This document shows positions 8,064-15,210 of a stretch of 23,391 nucleotides of DNA, piece by piece. Position 1 is the stretch's first letter. Each line of letters begins with the position of its first letter. Under the pieces are notes generated by a model. It saw only the letters and a program-made list of their open reading frames with translations, was not told where the DNA came from and did not search any database. The stretch covers positions 1-23,391 of the forward strand of contig NZ_CAKVMR010000035.1 of the NCBI RefSeq assembly GCF_934772795.1. Direction: 5' to 3'. The stretch comes from an uncultured Holdemanella sp. (GTDB lineage: Bacteria; Bacillota_I; Bacilli_A; Erysipelotrichales; Erysipelotrichaceae). The translations under genes were made by a program, and so were the position numbers.

Positions 8064-9184
8064 TATGCTTCCTTCTTTCCATTGACATAAACGTCTTTAA
8101 TTTCATTTTGTGTATCTAAAATATTCTTTGTGCAAATCACAAAGTCTGCATCCTTACCAGTTTTAATAGATCCAATGCGATCATCTAGCTTTAAAATTTT
8201 AGCTGGATTGATTGTGATGGCCTTAATGGCTTCATATTCTGGAAGACCTGCCTTTGCGGCTAGAGCTGCACTTAATGATAAGTATTGTTCAGGTACTACA
8301 GGAGAGTCTGTAATAATAGAAAATAGAATACCGGCTTTATAGAATTCATTGGCCGTTTCAAAAGACATGTTTTTAACTTCATATTTTGATTTATGACCCA
8401 AACAAGGACCTAGAATACATGGAAAACCACTCTCTTTAATTTGTGGAATAATACTTCTTCCATCTGTTACATGATCTAATGTCACTTCAATGTCATATTC
8501 TTTCGCAATACGAATCACGGTTAAAATATCATCGGCTCTATGACAATGGCACTTTAATGGCATTTCTTTTTTAATAACCGGAATCATCGCTTCTAGCTTT
8601 TGATCATAATCTACATCTTTACCGGATTCTTTTTTCTGAATGTATTCTTTAGTCTTAGCTAGAGTTTCTCTTAGCAATGCACTGATCTGCATACGTGTAT
8701 CAATTTTCTTTCCTTTGTAGCAACGCTTAGGGTTTTCACCAAATGCGGCTTTCATAGCTAAAGGATTTTGAATGGTCATTTCATCAATGCAGTTACCAGC
8801 TGTCTTATACGCAAAGAAAGTTCCACCAATCACATTAGCACTACCTGGTCCTGCAGCAACGGTAGTCACTCCACTTTTTAATGCCAATTCAATCGTTTCA
8901 TCCATTGGATTACATCCATCAATTCCACGAATATTTGGTGTGACTGGATCTGTGACTTCATTTCCATCCTCACCTTCAAAACCAATGGAAGAACATACCA
9001 TACCTAAATGGCTGTGGGCATCAATAAGGCCAGGGAAGACATAAAGACCACTTAAATCTTGTACTTCTTCATCGTTTGGACTTAAATCTTTACCAACTTC
9101 AGTAAATACACCTTTATCAACTCGAAAATCACCAATAAAAGGTTCTTCTTCCATGGTATAAATAGTCGCGTTCTTAAATAACAT
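8063..9184 (-). CDS. Amidohydrolase paralogue 3, altered active-site loop
   Basis: This 373-residue protein is the odd copy near the active site. The first metal motif is HSH instead of HCH, and the following loop is LGMVCSSIGFEG where the other three have LGMEETAI, so two acidic residues are lost. The second motif is HCH (KCHCHRADD) instead of HAH. The segment at about 258-272 is LGPCLGHKSKYEVKNMS instead of CGPx. The metal-binding histidines, the lysine and the aspartate of ITDSP are all kept, so it should still be an enzyme but may prefer another substrate. It is coupled to both neighbours by TAATG overlaps. Confidence 0.85.
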   Translation of the reverse strand: MLFKNATIYTMEEEPFIGDFRVDKGVFTEVGKDLSPNDEEVQDLSGLYVFPGLIDAHSHLGMVCSSIGFEGEDGNEVTDPVTPNIRGIDGCNPMDETIELALKSGVTTVAAGPGSANVIGGTFFAYKTAGNCIDEMTIQNPLAMKAAFGENPKRCYKGKKIDTRMQISALLRETLAKTKEYIQKKESGKDVDYDQKLEAMIPVIKKEMPLKCHCHRADDILTVIRIAKEYDIEVTLDHVTDGRSIIPQIKESGFPCILGPCLGHKSKYEVKNMSFETANEFYKAGILFSIITDSPVVPEQYLSLSAALAAKAGLPEYEAIKAITINPAKILKLDDRIGSIKTGKDADFVICTKNILDTQNEIKDVYVNGKKEA

Positions 9185-10308
9185 TACACAGCCTTCTTTC
9201 CATCGATATAGACAGATTTGATTTCATTTGTCGTATCTAGAATGTTCTTTGTACAAATCACAAAGTCAGCATCTTTACCTTCTTTGATTGAACCAATTCG
9301 ATCATCTAAATGTAAAATCTTAGCTGGATTAATTGTGATGGCCTTGATCGCTTCATATTCATCCATACCTGCTTTAGCGGCAAGAGCTGCACACAAAGAT
9401 AAGTATTGTTCTGGAATAACTGGAGAATCAGTTGTGATGGAAACTAGGATTCCAGCTTTATTTAATACGCCAGGCGTTTTAAAGGATTTGGATTTCAATT
9501 CAAATTTTGTCTTATGACCAAAACTAGGTCCACAAATACATGGGAATCCACTTTCTTTGATCTGTTCGACAATGCATCTTGCGTCTGTGGCATGATCTAA
9601 AGTGACTTCAATGTCATATTCTTTCGCAATACGAATGACTGTTAAAATATCATCCGCTCTATGAGCATGGCACTTCAATGGCAATTCTTTTTTGATAACT
9701 GGAATCATGGCTTCTAACTTTTGATCATAATCTACATCTTTACCAGATTCTTTCTTTAACATATATTCTTTAGTTTTAGCTAGAGTTTCTCTTAATAATG
9801 CACTGATCTGCATACGCGTATCAATTTTCTTTCCCTGATAACAACGCTTAGGATTTTCACCAAAGGCTGCCTTCATCGCAATTGGATTTTGAATACTCAT
9901 TTCATCAATACAATTTCCTTTTGTCTTATACGCAAAGAAAGTTCCACCAAGAACGTTGGCACTACCAGGCCCTGCAGCTACAGTGGTAACTCCACCTTTT
10001 AATGCAAGTTCTACTGTTTCATCCATTGGATTACATCCGTCAATTCCTCGCATATTTGGCGTGATTGGATCTGTGATTTCATTGACGTCATTCCCTTCAA
10101 AACGAATGGCAGTTTCTTCCATACCTAGATGGCAATGGCTTTCCACTAAACCAGGGAAAACATATAGACCTGAAAGGTCTTGTACATCTTCACCAACATT
10201 GGGTGTTAGATTTTTTCCTACTTGTGTAAATACACCTTTTTCAATTTTAAAATCACCTACAAAGGGTGCTTGCTCCATAGTATAAATGGTTGCGTTTCTA
10301 AATAACAT
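9184..10308 (-). CDS. Amidohydrolase paralogue 4 (first in transcript)
   Basis: The promoter-proximal copy, 374 residues. Visible ligands are HCH (58-60), K146, HAH (214-216), H239 and D294. It differs from the others at about 262-287 (GPSFGHKTKFE, then SFKTPGVLNKAG), the likely substrate lid. Two bits of context are firm: it is the only copy with its own leader, with AGAGGTGA before the ATG, and the genes downstream depend on overlap coupling. Across the divergent promoter region lies a D,D-carboxypeptidase gene. A role in peptide or cell-wall fragment turnover is possible but unproven. Dihydroorotase, isoaspartyl dipeptidase or imidazolonepropionase activity is not supported by any specific motif I can see. 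Confidence 0.85.
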   Translation of the reverse strand: MLFRNATIYTMEQAPFVGDFKIEKGVFTQVGKNLTPNVGEDVQDLSGLYVFPGLVESHCHLGMEETAIRFEGNDVNEITDPITPNMRGIDGCNPMDETVELALKGGVTTVAAGPGSANVLGGTFFAYKTKGNCIDEMSIQNPIAMKAAFGENPKRCYQGKKIDTRMQISALLRETLAKTKEYMLKKESGKDVDYDQKLEAMIPVIKKELPLKCHAHRADDILTVIRIAKEYDIEVTLDHATDARCIVEQIKESGFPCICGPSFGHKTKFELKSKSFKTPGVLNKAGILVSITTDSPVIPEQYLSLCAALAAKAGMDEYEAIKAITINPAKILHLDDRIGSIKEGKDADFVICTKNILDTTNEIKSVYIDGKKAV

Positions 10309-10328
10309 TTATATCACCTCTAGAAACT

Positions 10329-10337
10329 ATTGTATCA
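10329..10337 (-). promoter_or_regulatory. Extended -10 promoter of the amidohydrolase operon
   Basis: The minus strand reads TGATACAAT, an extended -10 with five of six bases of TATAAT and no clear -35. Transcription would begin near 10322, giving a leader of about 14 bases that contains the ribosome binding site AGAGGTGA. A small palindrome CATATAATATG lies just upstream (10355-10365) and could bind a regulator. Confidence 0.5.
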
Positions 10338-10390
10338 CGTAATGAAAAATATTACATATAATATGAAAATAATTTGTAAATGAAACTCAT

Positions 10391-10419
10391 TTGTCTTTCA
10401 CGTTCTTATTCTATATAAT
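10391..10419 (+). promoter_or_regulatory. Housekeeping promoter of the carboxypeptidase gene
   Basis: TTGTCT (10391-10396), a 17-base spacer and TATAAT (10414-10419). Start of transcription is expected near 10426, so the leader before the ATG at 10435 is only about nine bases, just enough to hold GGTGA. It diverges from the amidohydrolase promoter. Confidence 0.7.
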
Positions 10420-10434
10420 GATTTGGGTGAGTTT

Positions 10435-11607
10435 ATGGCAAAGAAAAAGAGAAAAGTAAATACGAAGAGAATCGCAATTGTTGTGATGATTCCAGTTATT
10501 TGTATCGCATTATTGATTGCGAATTTTACAAGTATTCGCTTGAGTATTAAAGGATACCACAAAGAAGATAAAAAGGTTGTTTTAAAATTAGAGAAGGAAG
10601 ACATCAAAGACATTTTGGATTATGATCAAATTATTGATATTTCAAAGTGGGATAAAGTAAAGAATGATGCACATTACTTGTTGTATGATGAATATTACAG
10701 GGCTTCAAAAAAGAGTGTAAAAAAAGTAGTGTATTATATTGATTCTTACTATGAAAGAATGGAAGATTTAAATTATTTAGGATATACATCCGATATTCTA
10801 TTTAAAAATTCAGATATATATACCATTTCTAATTTAGATACATTGATTTCAGCCAATGTACCTTATAAAAAGGCAAAGAAATATTTAGCTATTAAAGGGG
10901 CACAAATTACAGACATCAAAGAATATGTGGCTTCTGGGTTAAGCCCATTAAAGGCTGTGCTACAAGTATCTTATCCAGGTATTGATTCAAGTAAAAAAGA
11001 TAGTCGTTCTTATACGATTGAAAATCCAGAGGATACATTGATTCTAATTAAGAATGGATTTAGTGTTCCAAGCGATTATGTGCCTAAGGATCTAAGAGAT
11101 GTGAATATTCCTTATGAAACAGAAGTTGGACAAATGAGAGATGAAGCGGCAAGCGCATTAGAAAAAATGTATAAGGATGGCTTGAAACAAGGCTATAGTA
11201 TTGCGGTCAAGAGTTCATATCGTTCTTATGAAACACAATTAGCTGTATACAATGAGTATTTTGCGATGTATGATGCAGCCTATGCGGCAAGTTTAGTTTC
11301 GATTCCAGGATCAAGTGAACACCAATGTGGATTGAGCGTGGATCTAACAAGTCAAAGTGTATTGGATGGAACGTATGGAACATTTGGTGAAACCCCAGAC
11401 TATGATTGGGTTGAACAAAATGCCTATAAATATGGATTCATTTTACGTTTTCCAGAAAATGCAGGAGACCGTACAGGAGCTACCAATGAGCCATGGCACT
11501 TTAGATATGTAGGAAAAGAAGCAGCTAAAGAAATTCATGATAAGGGATGGATCTTAGAAGATTATATTGAGCATCATGGATTTACATACAATTTGCGTTT
11601 GAATTGA
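10435..11607 (+). CDS. Membrane-anchored VanY/DacB-type D,D-carboxypeptidase
   Basis: Expected to remove the terminal D-alanine from peptidoglycan stem peptides outside the membrane. The 390-residue protein has a basic N-terminus and one membrane segment (about 12-30), then an extracytoplasmic region of about 200 residues with no motif I recognise. The C-terminal M15B zinc peptidase domain (about 225-375) carries SSYRSY (260-265), the zinc motif SEHQCGLSVD (H296, D303) and EPWHFRY (catalytic E352, zinc ligand H355). An in-frame TTG at 10423 would lie upstream of the predicted transcription start, so I chose the ATG at 10435 with GGGTGA before it. The next gene follows after 43 bases. Confidence 0.88.
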   Translation: MAKKKRKVNTKRIAIVVMIPVICIALLIANFTSIRLSIKGYHKEDKKVVLKLEKEDIKDILDYDQIIDISKWDKVKNDAHYLLYDEYYRASKKSVKKVVYYIDSYYERMEDLNYLGYTSDILFKNSDIYTISNLDTLISANVPYKKAKKYLAIKGAQITDIKEYVASGLSPLKAVLQVSYPGIDSSKKDSRSYTIENPEDTLILIKNGFSVPSDYVPKDLRDVNIPYETEVGQMRDEAASALEKMYKDGLKQGYSIAVKSSYRSYETQLAVYNEYFAMYDAAYAASLVSIPGSSEHQCGLSVDLTSQSVLDGTYGTFGETPDYDWVEQNAYKYGFILRFPENAGDRTGATNEPWHFRYVGKEAAKEIHDKGWILEDYIEHHGFTYNLRLN

Positions 11608-11635
11608 CGAATATAAAGGAATTAGTTTAAACTAA
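11604..11635 (+). promoter_or_regulatory. Promoter with 14-bp palindromic operator before the ZIP gene
   Basis: TTGACG (11604-11609) and TAAACT (11628-11633), 18 bases apart, form a fair promoter. A perfect palindrome TTAGTTTAAACTAA (11622-11635) covers the -10. The layout TTAGnTTAAnCTAA resembles sites bound by DtxR/SirR-type metal-dependent repressors. Such a repressor would fit a metal importer, but its gene is not in the window. Confidence 0.5.
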
Positions 11636-11650
11636 CTATGGGTGATAATT

Positions 11651-12397
11651 ATGTGGTTAGGATTACTAATTCCTTTTTTTGGTACAACACTAGGTTCAGC
11701 CGTTGTGTATTTTATGGAAAATAAAAATAATGAACTCTTATCACGATGCTTTTCTGGTATTGCCTCAGGCGTTATGGTGGCTGCAAGTATTTGGTCCTTA
11801 TTGATTCCAGCGATGGAACAAGAAAAGAATATCTTGGTTATTGTACTTGGTATCTTTTTAGGAGCTTTATTACTACTTTTCTTAGATTGTATCGTGCCTC
11901 ACATGCATCCTGGAACAAATGATGAGGAGGGAAAAGAGTCGCATCTTAAGAAAACGACAAAACTAGTTTTTGCGGTTACTTTGCATAATATTCCAGAAGG
12001 CATGGCCGTAGGTATTGTACTTGCACAAGCGATTCAAACAGGAAATCTTTTTTCAGCCTTAGCTTTATCGATTGGGATTGCGATACAAAATTTTCCCGAA
12101 GGCGCTATTTTATCATTGCCCTTAAAGAGTAATGGATATTCAAAACATAAGGCGTTTTTGATTGGTTCATTATCGGGTATTGTCGAACCTATATTTGGCT
12201 ATATCACTATTTTATTTTCAAATTGGATCTTACAATGTCTACCTTTGTGTTTAAGTTTTGCGGCAGGCGCTATGTTGTTTGTGGTGGTTGAAGAGCTTGT
12301 TCCTGAAATGGCACAAGGAAAACACTCGAACCTTCCAACGCTTTCTTTCTTATTTGGATTTTGTATCATGATGATATTGGATGTAGTTTTAGGATAA
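11651..12397 (+). CDS. ZIP-family (GufA-like) divalent metal transporter
   Basis: A 248-residue integral membrane protein with about eight hydrophobic segments. The two ZIP signatures are HNIPEGMAVG (112-121, TM4) and QNFPEGAILSLP (146-157, TM5). These supply the His/Asn/Glu ligands of the metal path. The loop between TM3 and TM4 is His/acid rich (PHMHPGTNDEEGKESH), as often seen in ZIP proteins. The QNFPEG form places it near the GufA branch. It probably imports zinc, or iron or manganese; specificity is not readable. A GTG at 11642 is in frame but lies inside the ribosome binding site GGGTGA, so the ATG at 11651 is preferred. Confidence 0.87.
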   Translation: MWLGLLIPFFGTTLGSAVVYFMENKNNELLSRCFSGIASGVMVAASIWSLLIPAMEQEKNILVIVLGIFLGALLLLFLDCIVPHMHPGTNDEEGKESHLKKTTKLVFAVTLHNIPEGMAVGIVLAQAIQTGNLFSALALSIGIAIQNFPEGAILSLPLKSNGYSKHKAFLIGSLSGIVEPIFGYITILFSNWILQCLPLCLSFAAGAMLFVVVEELVPEMAQGKHSNLPTLSFLFGFCIMMILDVVLG

Positions 12398-12491
12398 GCT
12401 TTCATTTTTTTCAGAAAAGAGTTAAAATTATTTTACATAATGTAGAAGACCAATTGGAATTCTGCATTTTCTTTTGGGAAGGGTGAAGGCG

Positions 12492-13835
12492 TTGGAAAGT
12501 ACAGATTTATTAAAGGGAAGTATATGGAAGTCGATTTTGATTTTTTCTTTACCATTACTTGTAGGAAATTTATTTCAACAATTATACAATACAGTCGATT
12601 CGTATGTGGTAGGTAACTTTGTCAGTTCACATGCCCTAGCAGCTGTAGGACAATCTACTTCTATTATTAATATGTTAGTTGGCTTCTTTATGGGATTATC
12701 TACGGGTGCTGGTGTTGTGATTGCACAATATTTTGGGGCTAAAGAAACAAAAAAGATGCAGGATTCCATCCATACATCTTTAGCTTTAACTTTAGTTTTA
12801 TGTGTTTTATTCACCATATTAGGTATTGCTCTATCTAAACCCATCTTAGTGATGATTGGTTCTCCTAAAGAAGTTTTGCCTTTAGCTGTAATTTATCTGC
12901 AAATCTATTTTGCGGGTGTTTCCTTTTCGTTAATTTATAATATGGGAGCTGGAATATTAAGAGCTTTGGGTGATAGTAAAAATCCATTGATCTATTTAGT
13001 TGTATCGAGTTTAGTTAATATAGTATTAGACTTTGTGTTTGTGATCTACTTTCATTTAGGCGTTGCCGGCGTTGGTATTGCGACAACTTTGGCACAGCTC
13101 GTTTCAGCCATTCTAGTTATGCGCGAGTTAATGCATACAGATAAAGATTATAAGGTATATATTTCTAAGATTCGTTTTTGTAAGCCAATTCTATCAAGAA
13201 TTATTTCGATTGGTATTCCGGCAGCACTACAAAATAGTATTGTTTCCTTTTCAAACGTAATTGTCCAATCGTATATTTCTAGATTTGGATCGGCTGCAGT
13301 TGCAGGCTATAGTACAACAACGAAATTAGATGGTTTCTTGCAGCTTCCAATTCAAAGTTTCTCAATGGCCATCACAACATTTGTGGGACAGAACTATGGA
13401 GCTCAAAACTATAAGCGTGTAAGAAAAGGCTTATATACAACATTATTGATGTGTGAAGTTATCATCGCATTAGGAGCTTTCTTAATTTATACAAATGGAG
13501 AATTCTTAGTTGGGTTGTTCTCACAAGATAAAGATGTAATTGTAGCTGGTGTGACTATGATTTCTGTCTTTGCGCCAGGATATATCTTCCTTCCTTTATC
13601 CCATATTACGGCAGGTGCATTAAGAGGAGTAGGCTTATCGAAGATTCCAATGTATTCTATGATTTTGTGTTTCGTTATTTTAAGACAAGTCTATTTATTT
13701 GTGGCAACACAATTTAGTTCAGAATTAATTACTGTATTCTTAGGTTGGCCACTAACATGGATCGTAAATGCAGCACTATTAATGGGGTATTATCATATAT
13801 ATTCAAAGAAACTAGTACGAGGCGATATTTATTGA
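12492..13835 (+). CDS. MATE-family multidrug/organic cation exporter
   Basis: An antiporter expected to export drugs or other cationic compounds using a sodium or proton gradient. The 447-residue protein has the 12-helix MATE pattern: two similar halves, with PLLVGNLFQQLYNTVDS early in half one and IPAALQNSIVSFSNVIVQ early in half two (roughly residue 245). It has the usual short cytoplasmic link between the halves. I chose the TTG at 12492 as start, since AAGGG lies eight bases upstream. In-frame GTG 12483 and TTG 12474 lack proper spacing, so the N-terminus is uncertain by up to six residues. It follows the ZIP gene by about 90 bases, with no clear terminator between, so it may share that transcript. 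The substrate is unknown. Confidence 0.87.
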   Translation: MESTDLLKGSIWKSILIFSLPLLVGNLFQQLYNTVDSYVVGNFVSSHALAAVGQSTSIINMLVGFFMGLSTGAGVVIAQYFGAKETKKMQDSIHTSLALTLVLCVLFTILGIALSKPILVMIGSPKEVLPLAVIYLQIYFAGVSFSLIYNMGAGILRALGDSKNPLIYLVVSSLVNIVLDFVFVIYFHLGVAGVGIATTLAQLVSAILVMRELMHTDKDYKVYISKIRFCKPILSRIISIGIPAALQNSIVSFSNVIVQSYISRFGSAAVAGYSTTTKLDGFLQLPIQSFSMAITTFVGQNYGAQNYKRVRKGLYTTLLMCEVIIALGAFLIYTNGEFLVGLFSQDKDVIVAGVTMISVFAPGYIFLPLSHITAGALRGVGLSKIPMYSMILCFVILRQVYLFVATQFSSELITVFLGWPLTWIVNAALLMGYYHIYSKKLVRGDIY

Positions 13836-13850
13836 TCGTCTCCTTTTTTA
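13819..13850 (+). terminator. Terminator overlapping the end of the MATE gene
   Basis: GAGGCGAT (13819-13826) pairs with ATCGTCTC (13835-13842), one G-T wobble, followed by CTTTTTTA. The stem's left arm is coding and the stop codon TGA (13833-13835) sits at the loop. Confidence 0.8.
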
Positions 13851-13890
13851 TACCCCTTATAAAATGGGTAGTGGGTATAAAGGGTATAAA
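13849..13890. repeat. Short inverted and direct repeats between convergent genes
   Basis: TATACCCCTTAT (13849-13860) and ATAAAGGGTATA (13877-13888) are inverse repeats with one mismatch. GGGTATAAA is repeated in tandem at 13873-13881 and 13882-13890. The block lies between the two convergent terminators of the MATE gene and rpoN. Its role is unknown; it may be an additional bidirectional stem. Confidence 0.5.
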
Positions 13891-13910
13891 AGATAGTATT
13901 GCATAGAGAA

Positions 13911-13941
13911 GAAAAAACATGGGAAATATATTAACCCATGT
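13911..13941 (-). terminator. rpoN: Terminator of rpoN
   Basis: On the minus strand, ACATGGG (codons for the last His-Met-Gly) pairs with CCCATGT, followed by TTTTTTC. The rpoN stop codon (13931-13933) lies in the loop. Confidence 0.78.
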
Positions 13942-15157
13942 GTATAGCTTGTTTTTTTCTTTGTTTCGAATTCGGAATGTTTAATTCCTTTCGATATTTA
14001 GATATGGTTCTTCTTGATGCGTAGAGTTCCATATTTTCTAATTCCTCTACAATTTCTTCATCTTGTAGAGGATTTTCTTTATCTTCCACTTCAATTAATA
14101 ATTGAATGGCGTTTTGAATAGAGTCTTTACTGCTTCCTTTGTGTGTCTTTGAAATAAATAGATCTTTGACTGGATACATATGATCATTAAATTCATAATA
14201 TTTATCACTCAAAGTTCTAGAAACAGTTGAAATCGAGTAGCCAGATTCTTGCGCAATTTCTTTAAGTGTGCATTCTTTTAAATCATCTTGAAATAGAAAG
14301 TAATTCTTTTGATGCGTAATCAATATATTTGCGAGTAGAAGGATCGTTTTATTTCGACGGTTGATACTGTCAATATAAAACTTAGCTTCATTTAAATATT
14401 TTTTAGCTTCTTTTGACAATTTTACTTCTTCACAATGAAGGGATAGATTGCCCATTTCTTTAGGAATGATTTTTAATTGATCCTCTACAATTTCAATTGT
14501 GAATTCAGGTAAAGCTAAATTTGTCGTACTTTCTGTGTCATATTCACTGCATGGAAAGGGATTGCACTCTTGCATGTGAGCTAATTCATCGAATACAGAT
14601 TCATAAGGTATATCTAAAGATTCAGAAATTGTATAGAAATCTTTTTCTTCAAGTTCTTTGGAATGATCCTTTAAAATTGTGTAGGCGATTGTATAGCCTT
14701 TTTCTTTTAATTGAATCATTAAAGAATCAATACTATTTTTAGCGGCCACACCAATGGGTTCAAAGGTTTGAATGAAAGAGAGTGTTTCTTCAAATTGTGT
14801 TTTAGTACATTTTAAGTCCGATAGGACAGTTTGGATGTCTTGATCAAAGAAGCCATGACTATCTAAAGATTCAATAATATAATTGGCAATGGTTTCATTG
14901 TATTTTTTAGTGCTTGTATGCAGCTGCAGATATAACTCATCCTTTAGACTTGGCTTATTTGAAATACCAGCTTCAAGATATTGTTGGATATCTTGGCTTG
15001 GAGTGTATTCTAAAAAAGGATTATTTTGACTGACATTATATAAAAGGTCCGATAAGGATTGTCTATCTTTACTTAATATTTCTAGATGTGACTTTAAACC
15101 TGTTGTCATATGGAGTGTCTGTTTGTAGGTGTGTGTATAAATCAAGTCTTGTTTCAT
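13931..15157 (-). CDS. rpoN: RNA polymerase sigma-54 factor
   Basis: Directs RNA polymerase to -24/-12 promoters and needs an AAA+ activator to open them. The 408-residue protein has an N-terminal activator-interaction region (about 1-50), short and poor in glutamine. It also has a core-binding region, a helix-turn-helix TLKEIAQESGYSISTVSR (297-314) for the -12 element, and the RpoN box SRRTISKYRK (381-390) that reads the -24 element. Family proteins are usually 430-480 residues. An upstream in-frame ATG would add 39 unrelated residues, so I chose 15157, which gives the family N-terminus. No ribosome binding site precedes it and the predicted promoter would start transcription at this ATG. 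It diverges from the activator gene that probably uses it. Confidence 0.93.
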   Translation of the reverse strand: MKQDLIYTHTYKQTLHMTTGLKSHLEILSKDRQSLSDLLYNVSQNNPFLEYTPSQDIQQYLEAGISNKPSLKDELYLQLHTSTKKYNETIANYIIESLDSHGFFDQDIQTVLSDLKCTKTQFEETLSFIQTFEPIGVAAKNSIDSLMIQLKEKGYTIAYTILKDHSKELEEKDFYTISESLDIPYESVFDELAHMQECNPFPCSEYDTESTTNLALPEFTIEIVEDQLKIIPKEMGNLSLHCEEVKLSKEAKKYLNEAKFYIDSINRRNKTILLLANILITHQKNYFLFQDDLKECTLKEIAQESGYSISTVSRTLSDKYYEFNDHMYPVKDLFISKTHKGSSKDSIQNAIQLLIEVEDKENPLQDEEIVEELENMELYASRRTISKYRKELNIPNSKQRKKQAIHMG

Positions 15158-15163
15158 ATGTAT

Positions 15164-15193
15164 GTTATAACATATTATGGTATAATAATTCAA
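15164..15193 (-). promoter_or_regulatory. Promoter of rpoN, overlapping the divergent promoter
   Basis: Minus strand: TTGAAT (15188-15193), an 18-base spacer, then TATAAC (15164-15169). Seven bases further is 15157, the A of the rpoN ATG. The -10 lies inside a perfect 14-bp palindrome TATGTTATAACATA (15161-15174). Confidence 0.5.
15178..15186 (+). promoter_or_regulatory. Extended -10 promoter of the activator gene
   Basis: TGGTATAAT is a perfect extended -10 (TGnTATAAT). Transcription would start near 15193, giving an 18-base leader with the ribosome binding site GGAGGGG. It lies within the spacer of the rpoN promoter on the other strand, so the two promoters cannot be occupied at once. Confidence 0.65.
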
Positions 15194-15210
15194 AAAAGTG
15201 GAGGGGTAAC

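Larger units (their letters stand above)
5818..10308 (-). repeat. Four-copy tandem gene array, period about 1.12 kb
   Basis: Four units of 1,122-1,125 bases follow each other with no spacer. Several blocks are close to identical in DNA, for example around the MQISALLRETL codons (6417-6447, 7540-7570, 8662-8692, 9785-9815) and the AGPGSANV codons. Such an array can expand, contract or exchange segments by homologous recombination and is a risk point for short-read assembly. Confidence 0.9.

Noticed and set aside
6590..9975. TGGCAC motifs repeated in the amidohydrolase array, resembling sigma-54 -24 elements
   Set aside because: They are followed by TACCAGG rather than TTGC at the right spacing and are antisense to conserved AGPGSANV codons.
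7648..10285. Open frames of 90-130 codons on the plus strand opposite the amidohydrolases
   Set aside because: They repeat in each copy only because the genes on the other strand are paralogues; they have no ribosome binding sites and no recognisable domains.
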